A DNA stretch of 33,390 bases, taken from 'Osedax' symbiont bacterium Rs2_46_30_T18 (GTDB lineage: Bacteria > Pseudomonadota > Gammaproteobacteria > Pseudomonadales > Balneatricaceae). Of this stretch, positions 26,715 through 33,390 are shown in pieces. The notes beneath the pieces were generated by a model. It worked only from the letters and a program-made list of their open reading frames with translations. It was not told the origin of the DNA and made no database searches. Location of the stretch: the NCBI GenBank assembly GCA_002163025.1, contig MABF01000322.1:1-33390 (forward strand), read 5' to 3'. A program made the position numbers and the translations under genes. How positions within the stretch are numbered: position 1 is the first letter of the stretch; each line of letters opens with the position of its first letter.

Positions 26715-27506
26715 TCACTTTTTTCTCAACAGTAAATAGTAAACTTCGTAAGTAGCTGGCAATTTGCCATTTTTCTGACGAAAACTCTCATAGTTGGATT
26801 TAAACTTGCCCACCCTTGCCCTGCCGGTGAGACCTTTGTTCTCTCCAACATTCATATTATGCGCACCGATGTTTTTAAGCTCCGAGGTTATTTCCGATAA
26901 CTTATTATACTCGAGCACTCTAATTTCACGGCGCTGCCTCTCTACTTGCAAATTTACTGGCAGGGCTGCAAGCACTTCTTCCAGCGCGACAAATTTGTTC
27001 ACATGTACATTTTGATCGACATCGGCCCAAGACTCTCGCAATTCAAACAAACTGCTCGGCCCAAGACTCGAAATCACCGCGCTGCCGCCACTGTTAAGCA
27101 CTCGGGCTAACTCTTTAAAAAGTTGCGTAAGACTAGAACACCATTGAATAGCTAAACTTGAATACAACTGTGCAACGCTGTTTTCTGCGAGAGGCAACGC
27201 CTCTGCATCGGCACACAGCCAATGCGCACCTGACAACCCCCTGGTGCTTCGGGCATGTTGCAGCATTCCCTGTGCAATATCCAGGCAAATTAAATCCCTG
27301 TGCGGATAGATATCGGTGAGATGCCTCGAAAAATAACCGGTACCACAACCTAAATCTAATATTCTTCCTGTTGCACAAATAGATGGATCTAGCCATTCCA
27401 ACAACTGCTCGCCAACATCTTGTTGCAGCGCCGCCGCTTTATCATAAGTGCCCGCTGCCTTGCTAAAAGAATCTGCAACTCTGATTTTGTCAATTATCGC
27501 AGCCAT
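26715..27506 (-). CDS. bioC: Malonyl-ACP O-methyltransferase
   Basis: BioC methylates malonyl-ACP with SAM, disguising it as a primer for pimeloyl synthesis by the fatty-acid machinery. The 263-residue protein has a class I SAM site (LDLGCGTGYFSRHL), the acidic loop LICLDIAQGML, and CADAEALPLAENSVAQLYSS. SSLAIQWC is characteristic of BioC. The later GLTGRARVGKFKSNYESFR stretch is also typical. The start codon immediately follows the bioH stop, so the genes are coupled. Confidence 0.94.
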   Translation of the reverse strand: MAAIIDKIRVADSFSKAAGTYDKAAALQQDVGEQLLEWLDPSICATGRILDLGCGTGYFSRHLTDIYPHRDLICLDIAQGMLQHARSTRGLSGAHWLCADAEALPLAENSVAQLYSSLAIQWCSSLTQLFKELARVLNSGGSAVISSLGPSSLFELRESWADVDQNVHVNKFVALEEVLAALPVNLQVERQRREIRVLEYNKLSEITSELKNIGAHNMNVGENKGLTGRARVGKFKSNYESFRQKNGKLPATYEVYYLLLRKK

Positions 27507-28286
27507 CTAATAGCGACCTGCATCAATGCGCTGGGTAAATCCAACCAATTCATCCGCCAGCCATTGCGGGTCAGAAATAAAAGGCAAATGCCCAGCTTCA
27601 GGAATTTCCAGGCCAGTAATGTTTATTCCCATTGCGCCAATCAAATGTCGCACCTTCCGAGGAACTAACTGATCCATTTCAGCGTAAAAATGCAGAGATG
27701 GCACGCCAAGCTGCCCTAGCGATTGCCTTAGATCATGTTTTAACAATTGCAAACTGGCACACAGCTGCTGGTGTTCAATATTCTTATCCACAGCCCGCAA
27801 ATGATTTAACACAGCTTTTTGCTGGCTACCATTTTGGACTTGTAACAGAAAAAATCTCGACAAGGTTTTTTCTGGTTGCCGGAGCAGATTAGCTTCAAAA
27901 GCTGCAAAATCATCCGCCGACATTGCCTCGGTCCAATCATCTCTTTGTACAAAACAGGGATTGCAAGCGATGGTGACCAAAGCTTTTATCCGCAGCTGTA
28001 ATTTCTGGGCCAGTGCGATAGCCAACATTCCACCAAGAGACCAACCCAACAAGATACTATTATCTGGCACTTTATCTGCCAGAGCCGATACTACCGACTG
28101 CAGTGAATAATTTTCAGAGTCAGAGACTGTGGATAACCCCAGCCCCGGTAGATCAATACAAGTAATTGAGTAATGCTCAGTCAGAAATGGTAGCCAGGGC
28201 TGCCAGATATCACTACTGGTTCCCCAGCCGTGCAGCAACACCAAGTCAGGCTTAGCAGATTGAGTTTTTTTAATATGGATATTCAA
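27507..28286 (-). CDS. bioH: Pimeloyl-ACP methyl ester carboxylesterase
   Basis: BioH removes the methyl ester from pimeloyl-ACP, ending the BioC/BioH cycle. The 259-residue protein is an alpha/beta hydrolase: VLLHGWGTSSDIW, nucleophile in GWSLGGMLAI, Asp in FYAEMDQLVP and His in PEAGHLPFISDP. Asn-Pro in TIACNPCFVQRDDW fits BioH. The start is TTG at 28286; the frame has no ATG before the conserved HIKKTQSAKPDLVLLHG. AAGAG seven bases upstream supports it. It overlaps the bioF stop by 17 bases. Confidence 0.94.
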   Translation of the reverse strand: MNIHIKKTQSAKPDLVLLHGWGTSSDIWQPWLPFLTEHYSITCIDLPGLGLSTVSDSENYSLQSVVSALADKVPDNSILLGWSLGGMLAIALAQKLQLRIKALVTIACNPCFVQRDDWTEAMSADDFAAFEANLLRQPEKTLSRFFLLQVQNGSQQKAVLNHLRAVDKNIEHQQLCASLQLLKHDLRQSLGQLGVPSLHFYAEMDQLVPRKVRHLIGAMGINITGLEIPEAGHLPFISDPQWLADELVGFTQRIDAGRY

Positions 28287-29451
28287 ATTTAATCTCTTTT
28301 ACCACTGTGGCTAAAGCCGCCAACAGCTGTTGTAAATCATCGAGGCTATGGGCGGCACTAAAAGTGACTCTAAGCCTCGCCTGGTTTAGCGGAACCGTTG
28401 GTGTGCGGATCGCTTTAACTTGCACCCCCAAACTCGATAGCTTTTCACTGATAGCGACAGCAGTATGCTCTGCCCCTATCATTATCGGCTGAATAGCCGT
28501 ATCAGAAGGTAGCAACACTAAGCCAAGCTGCTCACAACCGCTTTTAAACCGGGAGATCAACAGCTGCAAGTGTTCTCTGCGCCAACTCTCTTTTTGAATC
28601 AGTTTTAAACTAGTGCGCGAGGCTGCTGCAACAGCCGGTGGCATACTGGTGGTATAGATATAAGTACGAGAAAATTGGATCAATGTTTCTATTAAAGCAT
28701 CGCTGCCAGCAACAAAAGCTCCCGATGTACCAAAGGCCTTCCCCAATGTACCCATCAACACTGGCACTTGCTGCTCACTGAGCTTGTACAACTCACTGCA
28801 CCCCGCCCCAGTTTCTCCCAGAACGCCAATGCCGTGCGCGTCATCTATCATCAACCAGGCATTGTGCTGCAGTGCTTTGTCGGCTAAAGCGGGTAAATTT
28901 GCTATATTGCCGTCCATACTAAACACTGCATCTGTTACTACCAATTTACGGTTGGCAGTGGAGCGCACTAATTTCTTCTCCAGGCTATCGACATCGTTAT
29001 GCAGATAGCGCTGGAACTTAGCGCCAGATAATAATCCGCCATCGAGCAGTGATGCATGATTGAGCTTATCTTGAAAAACCGCATCAGTTTTACCTAAAAG
29101 AGCATTGATTACCCCGACATTAGCCATGTAACCACTGCAAAAAAGCAGCGCTCTGGAGCGATTACAAAATTCTGCCAACTCTAACTCTAACTCATGGTGA
29201 TGGTGACTGTGACCATTCACCAAATGAGAAGCGCCTCCACCGACTCCATATTCATCAGCAGCCAATTTAAAACTTTCCACCACCCGGGGATGATTGGCCA
29301 GGCCCAAATAATCATTTGAGCTGAAATTGAGCAAGGTTTTGCCAGCGACAATAATTTTCGGGCTCTGCGGGCTCTGCAGTATTTCCCGACGCCGATACAG
29401 AGAGCGCTGTTTTCGCTGGTCTAAGATTTGTTGTAAATTATCAAATGACAT
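28270..29451 (-). CDS. bioF: 8-amino-7-oxononanoate synthase
   Basis: BioF condenses pimeloyl-ACP (or CoA) with alanine using PLP. The 393-residue product has FSSNDYLGLANHP, YGVGGGASHLVNGHS, DDAHGIGVLG and the PLP lysine Lys238 in GTLGKAFGTSGAFV. The C-terminal block VKAIRTPTVPLNQARLRVT is typical. AAAGGTGG lies a few bases before the ATG. It follows bioB after 93 bases and overlaps bioH. Confidence 0.97.
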   Translation of the reverse strand: MSFDNLQQILDQRKQRSLYRRREILQSPQSPKIIVAGKTLLNFSSNDYLGLANHPRVVESFKLAADEYGVGGGASHLVNGHSHHHHELELELAEFCNRSRALLFCSGYMANVGVINALLGKTDAVFQDKLNHASLLDGGLLSGAKFQRYLHNDVDSLEKKLVRSTANRKLVVTDAVFSMDGNIANLPALADKALQHNAWLMIDDAHGIGVLGETGAGCSELYKLSEQQVPVLMGTLGKAFGTSGAFVAGSDALIETLIQFSRTYIYTTSMPPAVAAASRTSLKLIQKESWRREHLQLLISRFKSGCEQLGLVLLPSDTAIQPIMIGAEHTAVAISEKLSSLGVQVKAIRTPTVPLNQARLRVTFSAAHSLDDLQQLLAALATVVKEIKFEYPY

Positions 29452-29544
29452 AGGCAGCCACCTTTCACTAATTTAGCCAAAGGCAGATGCAGACCGCCCG
29501 GTGTGTTGAGCGCACTGCAATTGGACTAAAGCTGATGACTAAGA

Positions 29545-30588
29545 CTATGCCTGATAGAAATGGGAACTATCTTGCTCTGCCTGAATGTTTTTTAATAACA
29601 GCGCCGACTGAGTTTCATCATCGTCTGCAATCCCCTGTTCAGGGTTGATTCCCAAGCGTTTAAATAGAAGTAAATCTTTATTGGTTTCCGGGTTCGGGGT
29701 AGTAAGTAAACACTCACCATAGAAGATAGAATTAGCGCCGGCAAAAAAAGTCATCGCCTGCATTTCATCAGACATTGCCTGCCTTCCGGCCGATAGCCGC
29801 ACATGAGACTTTGGCATCATAATTCTGGCGACGGCAATAGTGCGTATAAAAATAAGATGATCTAAATCTTCGACATTCTCCATCGGAGTCCCGGCAACTT
29901 TGACCAACATATTGATAGGAACACTTTCTGGTTGGGTTGGCATATTCGCCAGCTGCATCAATAAGCCGATGCGATCACCCGCCGTCTCTCCCATCCCTAA
30001 GATCCCACCGCTACACACTTTCATGCCTGACTCGCGCACGTTGTGCAGAGTATCCAGTCGATCTTGATAAGTTCTGGTAGTGATTATTTTGCTGTAGAAT
30101 TCAGGTGAGGTATCCAGATTATGATTATAGTAATCTAACCCGGCATCAGCCAGTCTGTCAGATTTATCTTCATCCAACATACCTAAGGTCATACAAGTCT
30201 CAAGGCCGATCTCTTTGACCCTCTTTACCATTTCAAGAACATAGGGCATATCGCGCTCATGAGGATGCTTCCAGGCCGCCCCCATACAAAACCGGGTAGA
30301 GCCCGACGCCTTGGCTTGCTGCGCTTTAGCCACAACGGCCTCTACTTCCATCAAACGCTCGCGCTCAAGTCCAGTATTATAACGGGCGCTCTGCGGGCAA
30401 TATTTGCAATCCTCTGGACAGGCACCTGTTTTTATCGACAACAAAGTACTCACCTGAACCTGGTTAGGGTCAAAATTTTGCCGGTGAATAGTATGTGCTT
30501 TGAATAGTAAGTCATTGAATGGTAGTTCAAATAATTCCTGAACCTGGTTTTTAGTCCAATCGTGACGTAGCTGTCCATCTTGATGCAT
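29545..30588 (-). CDS. bioB: Biotin synthase
   Basis: BioB is the radical-SAM enzyme that inserts sulfur into dethiobiotin. The 347-residue protein has the radical-SAM cluster motif CPEDCKYC (Cys57, Cys61, Cys64), and the [2Fe-2S] ligands are visible in [20 protein letters not shown] and [13 protein letters not shown]. The ending is acidic and variable. It is the first gene of the operon and divergent from comF, as in Pseudomonas. A 12-base motif shared with the bioA upstream region lies 25 bases before the start. Confidence 0.98.
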   Translation of the reverse strand: MHQDGQLRHDWTKNQVQELFELPFNDLLFKAHTIHRQNFDPNQVQVSTLLSIKTGACPEDCKYCPQSARYNTGLERERLMEVEAVVAKAQQAKASGSTRFCMGAAWKHPHERDMPYVLEMVKRVKEIGLETCMTLGMLDEDKSDRLADAGLDYYNHNLDTSPEFYSKIITTRTYQDRLDTLHNVRESGMKVCSGGILGMGETAGDRIGLLMQLANMPTQPESVPINMLVKVAGTPMENVEDLDHLIFIRTIAVARIMMPKSHVRLSAGRQAMSDEMQAMTFFAGANSIFYGECLLTTPNPETNKDLLLFKRLGINPEQGIADDDETQSALLLKNIQAEQDSSHFYQA

Positions 30589-30613
30589 CTACAAGGTACT
30601 CCCAACAATAGCG

Positions 30614-30625
30614 AAAAACGGTTAA
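30614..30625 (-). promoter_or_regulatory. Shared biotin-gene motif upstream of bioB
   Basis: Read in the bioB direction, TTAACCGTTTTT (30625-30614) is identical to 32340-32351 upstream of bioA, in the same orientation relative to its gene. With context it is TAGATTAACCG against TAGTTAACCG, close to the left half (TTGTTAACC/TTGTAAACC) of BirA operators. No right half is seen at the usual 14-16 base spacing, so its role is an inference. Confidence 0.4.
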
Positions 30626-30673
30626 TCTAAATTATCTGACATATGATAATCACCCATGAGGAACTGTCAACTT

Positions 30674-31369
30674 ATGGCTATGGATTTTATAAACAACTGT
30701 TCACTTATCACCCAGCACTGCGTTTTTTGCGATCTGCCTGGCCACGCTGGCGGACACCTCTGCGCGGGTTGCTTTGCAGATCTCCCCTGGCTGACAAAAC
30801 CGTGTTTTCGCTGTGCCCTGCCGCTACCAAGCAGTGGCCATGAGCAACTGTGCCGGCTCTGCTTAAAAAAACCTCCCCATTTTTCTCAAACCACGGCACT
30901 TTTTAGCTATCAGTTCCCTATCGACCTGCTAATGCCTAAAATCAAACAGCAACAACAGCGCTATCACTTTAAGTGGCTCTCCCAATGCATAGCCAAACGC
31001 CTGGATTCGCAGCAGCTCCTGGCACAAGCCTTAATTCCGGTACCAATAGCTAAGTCAAAGTTACTGCTGCGAGGATATAATCAAGCTGAGCAACTAGCCC
31101 TGGAACTGAGTCGGCATTTGCAGATCAAACTGGACCGAACGACAGTCAGCAAAAACCGCGACACTCCCGCTCAAGCCAAGCTCAGTGCCAAAGCGCGTAA
31201 AACCAACCTCAGCGGGGCTTTTGATATTGGGGAGCACCATTATCGGCATATAGCAATCATCGATGATGTTATGACCACAGGAGCAACCGCCAATGAAATA
31301 GCCAAAGCCCTGATCAAATCAGGAGTAGAGCGAGTGGACGTCTGGATTGTGGCCAGAACTCCAGTGTAA
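30674..31369 (+). CDS. comF: ComF-family phosphoribosyltransferase-like protein
   Basis: ComF-family proteins are needed for DNA uptake in naturally competent bacteria, although the family is wider than that. The 231-residue protein (from ATG 30674) has an N-terminal zinc-ribbon-like set of CxxC pairs: CVFC, CAGC, CFRC and CRLC. The phosphoribosyltransferase domain has LIPVPIAKSKLLLRGYNQAE and the PRPP-binding loop IAIIDDVMTTGATANE. The start at 30674 is preferred because GAGGAA lies ten bases upstream; ATG 30656 has no such site. Divergent from bioB, the usual gammaproteobacterial layout. Confidence 0.93.
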   Translation: MAMDFINNCSLITQHCVFCDLPGHAGGHLCAGCFADLPWLTKPCFRCALPLPSSGHEQLCRLCLKKPPHFSQTTALFSYQFPIDLLMPKIKQQQQRYHFKWLSQCIAKRLDSQQLLAQALIPVPIAKSKLLLRGYNQAEQLALELSRHLQIKLDRTTVSKNRDTPAQAKLSAKARKTNLSGAFDIGEHHYRHIAIIDDVMTTGATANEIAKALIKSGVERVDVWIVARTPV

Positions 31370-31481
31370 AACCCTCAATCAAGCGCACAGCAATGCCAAC
31401 TAAAACCCATATCATACCAATTGTGCCCAACTTATAATCTGCGTACACTGCCAGCGTTTATCTCCAGAATAAGGTTCAGGC

Positions 31482-32207
31482 ATGACGCAAACGCACTCCA
31501 GCTTCTCTTTTAAAACTATTGGCGTGGTCAAATCCCCTTTTCGACAAAAATTTGGGATCCCCCGCCAACCCGGACTTACTCCAGAGATTAAATCTTCAAT
31601 CGTGCTGGAACCTGAATACGCTAGCGACGATATCGTCGATCAACTATCACTGTCATCACACATTTGGATATTATTCGTTTTTAGCGCCTGCTACAAAAAA
31701 GACTGGAGCGCAAAAGTGCGACCTCCACGCCTGGGAGGCAATAAAAAGATCGGTGTATTTGCCAGCCGATCGCCTTTTCGACCAAACCCAATAGGCATGT
31801 CTGCGGTCAAGCTAACTGGCATACGCAAACAGCCTGGATCATTGATTATTGATGTATTAGCGGCTGATTTACTCGACGGCACTCCCGTCATCGACATCAA
31901 ACCTTATATCCCCTATGCCGACAAATTGACCGATGCCAGCAATCAATTGGCCGGATCTATTTCGCTACTGAGCCAACCGATCTTTTTTAGCTCTCAGGCC
32001 CTGCAGGTGTGCGAGCAGATATTATTATCCGGTGCAGAAAATTTAAGGGTAGAAATTGAGCAAGTGTTACGCTGTGACCCGAGACCTGCCTACCAAAAAG
32101 ACCAGCAAAGAATATATGGGCTATCCCTATACAACTTGAATATTCGCTGGCAAATCAGCACTGAAAGAATTGACGTATTGAGCATAGAAAATTTATCAAG
32201 CGACTAG
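31482..32207 (+). CDS. trmO: tRNA (t6A37) N6-methyltransferase TrmO
   Basis: TrmO (TsaA/YaeB/VirR family) uses SAM to methylate the t6A37 base of tRNA-Thr(GGU). The 241-residue product has the family N-terminus FKTIGVVKSPFRQKFGIPRQ, the core KVRPPRLGGNKKIGVFASRSPFRPNPIG split over about residues 80-108, and VLAADLLDGTPVIDIKPYIP. The C-terminus includes VLRCDPRPAYQ and YGLSLYNLNIRW, also family features. It lies between comF and bioA on the same strand. The stop codon falls inside the left arm of the inverted repeat described next. Confidence 0.93.
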   Translation: MTQTHSSFSFKTIGVVKSPFRQKFGIPRQPGLTPEIKSSIVLEPEYASDDIVDQLSLSSHIWILFVFSACYKKDWSAKVRPPRLGGNKKIGVFASRSPFRPNPIGMSAVKLTGIRKQPGSLIIDVLAADLLDGTPVIDIKPYIPYADKLTDASNQLAGSISLLSQPIFFSSQALQVCEQILLSGAENLRVEIEQVLRCDPRPAYQKDQQRIYGLSLYNLNIRWQISTERIDVLSIENLSSD

Positions 32208-32398
32208 GAGCATGCGATTAAGTCCAATATCTTCTCTGCGGGCTTAAAAACGGCTAATACCCATAAGTAGGGGCACACTGATACTTGAAAGGCAGCACAG
32301 CGCGATGACGAGCCCTTTCCAGGCTGAATGACAAAGTAGTTAACCGTTTTTAAACCCGCCCTTCAGGGCGTATTGGACTTGACCGTATGCTCCCTTAG
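32204..32398. repeat. Long imperfect inverted repeat between trmO and bioA
   Basis: Arms of about 54 bases (32204-32257) and 59 bases (32340-32398) are inverted copies. Matching blocks include GGAGCAT/ATGCTCC, AAGTCCAATA/TATTGGACTT, GCGGG/CCCGC and TTAAAAACGG/CCGTTTTTAA. About 44 bases match, with mostly C/T or A/G substitutions elsewhere and one unmatched patch (8 against 11 bases). The right patch contains a small hairpin CGCCC/GGGCG. The 82-base centre has a further hairpin GAAAGG/CCTTTC. It could be a MITE-like mobile element or a large regulatory hairpin. I see no clear target-site duplication. Confidence 0.8.
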
Positions 32399-32432
32399 CA
32401 ACCCTTTTTCTCAGCAGCACAAAGGATAAAAC

Positions 32433-33390
32433 ATGACTCCAGAACAATTGCAATTTGACCGCGAGAATATTTGGCACCCCTACACCAGCATGACACACCC
32501 GACGCCCTGCCTCCCCGTCGCATCGACTGAAGGTGTTTATCTGCATTTAAGTAGCGGCGAAAAGTTAATTGATGGCATGTCATCCTGGTGGTCTAGTATC
32601 CATGGCTACGGTCATCCAGCACTCAACAGTGCCGCTCATCAACAAATAGACACTATGTCGCATGTGATGTTTGGTGGCTTAACGCACGAACCCGCTATAG
32701 AACTGGCTAAGAAATTAACCGCCATAACCCCTGAGGGCTTAGACAAAGTATTTTTGGCAGACTCCGGATCTGTGGCCGTTGAAGTTGCCATTAAAATGGC
32801 CTTTCAATACTGGATTTCCAAAGGACAGACACAGAAAAACCGTTTGTTGACAATACGAAACGGCTACCACGGAGATACATTTGCGGCCATGGCGGTCTGC
32901 GATCCGATTAACGGAATGCACGACATGTTCAGTGACGTACTGGCCAAGCATTATTTTGCTCCTAGGCCAGAAACTAAATTTGACCAACAGTGGGATCCTG
33001 AAGATATCAGTGAATTAGCTAAAATACTGTCCGAGAACCATCGGCATATTGCGGCGTTAATTTTAGAGCCTATTGTGCAAGGTGCGGGCGGAATGCGCAT
33101 GTACAGCCCCGAGTACTTAGCGCAGGCAAAGAAACTCTGCGAAGAATTCAACGTGTTGTTAATCGCCGATGAAATAGCGACCGGCTTTGGCAGAACAGGT
33201 AAAATGTTTGCCTGTGAGCACTCAGCTATTGCGCCGGATATACTCTGTCTGGGGAAAGCGCTAACGGGCGGCTATATGAGCTTGGCTGCCACTATGACGA
33301 CCACAGCGATAGCCAACACTATTTCTGATGGCGGTGCCGGTTGCTTTATGCACGGCCCGACTTTTATGGGCAACCCTCTAGCCTGCGCCG
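32433..33390 (+). CDS. bioA: Adenosylmethionine-8-amino-7-oxononanoate aminotransferase, 3'-truncated
   Basis: BioA transaminates 8-amino-7-oxononanoate to 7,8-diaminononanoate with SAM as amino donor. An open frame of 319 codons runs from ATG 32433 to the window edge, so about the last quarter is missing. AAGGA six bases upstream supports the start. Family features are Tyr17 in [65 protein letters not shown] and the PLP lysine Lys275 in [13 protein letters not shown]. It lies apart from bioB-D but shares an upstream motif with bioB. Together they complete the biotin pathway from malonyl-ACP methyl ester. Confidence 0.97.
   Translation, partial: MTPEQLQFDRENIWHPYTSMTHPTPCLPVASTEGVYLHLSSGEKLIDGMSSWWSSIHGYGHPALNSAAHQQIDTMSHVMFGGLTHEPAIELAKKLTAITPEGLDKVFLADSGSVAVEVAIKMAFQYWISKGQTQKNRLLTIRNGYHGDTFAAMAVCDPINGMHDMFSDVLAKHYFAPRPETKFDQQWDPEDISELAKILSENHRHIAALILEPIVQGAGGMRMYSPEYLAQAKKLCEEFNVLLIADEIATGFGRTGKMFACEHSAIAPDILCLGKALTGGYMSLAATMTTTAIANTISDGGAGCFMHGPTFMGNPLACA

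Noticed and set aside
30589-30655. A complete BirA operator in the bioB-comF gap
   Set aside because: Only a left half-site-like sequence is present; no GGTTTACAA-type right half occurs 14-16 bases away. The same holds upstream of bioA.
32361-32370. Rho-independent terminator from the CGCCC/GGGCG hairpin before bioA
   Set aside because: No T-run follows in either direction; the hairpin is better seen as part of the large inverted repeat.

Overview
This is a stretch of chromosome from a gammaproteobacterium. It has moderate GC, tightly packed genes, and almost only core metabolic and housekeeping functions. The gene order queG/orn/rsgA/HDOD/psd, the order purL/mltF/tadA/guaA/guaB/xseA, and the block bioB-bioF-bioH-bioC-bioD with a divergent comF all recall Pseudomonas and its marine relatives (Cellvibrionales/SAR92-type bacteria). 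That placement rests on gene order and remembered protein similarity; no 16S or other phylogenetic marker was tested.

Layout. 1-6.8 kb: the 3' end of queG, oligoribonuclease orn (minus), then rsgA, an HDOD-domain regulator, psd and ygfZ (plus). 6.9-9.8 kb (minus): rnm and yciO overlap by one base, followed by an H-NS-like gene with its own terminator, then rluB. 10-11.6 kb (plus): yciB, yciI and a secreted OmpA-like protein. 12-15.9 kb: purL (minus), divergent from mltF (16-17.5 kb). 17.5-21.1 kb (minus): guaB, then guaA and tadA, with an intrinsic terminator between guaB and guaA. 21.3-24.5 kb (plus): xseA, a possible 50-codon leader ORF, an FklB-type prolyl isomerase, a YbfF-type esterase and a small membrane protein. 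24.6-25.8 kb (minus): an unusual pair, a small low-complexity protein and a SprA-related putative metalloprotease. 26-30.6 kb (minus): bioB-bioF-bioH-bioC-bioD. 30.7-33.4 kb (plus): comF, trmO, and bioA, which runs off the right edge.

How the genes work together. BioC, BioH, BioF, BioA, BioD and BioB cover the whole route from malonyl-ACP methyl ester through pimeloyl-ACP to biotin. GuaB and GuaA make GMP from IMP, and PurL acts upstream of IMP. QueG, YgfZ, RluB, TadA and TrmO modify tRNA or rRNA or support that chemistry; RsgA matures the 30S subunit; Orn and Rnm degrade short or processed RNA.

The window contains no phage, insertion sequence, CRISPR array, tRNA or rRNA that I can support. 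The features least explained by known biology are: a long imperfect inverted repeat (about 195 bp) between trmO and bioA; a 12-base motif in that repeat that also lies upstream of bioB in the same orientation relative to the gene; the small ORF overlapping the start of fklB; an H-NS-like gene where I would expect scpA-scpB; and the SprA-like pair.
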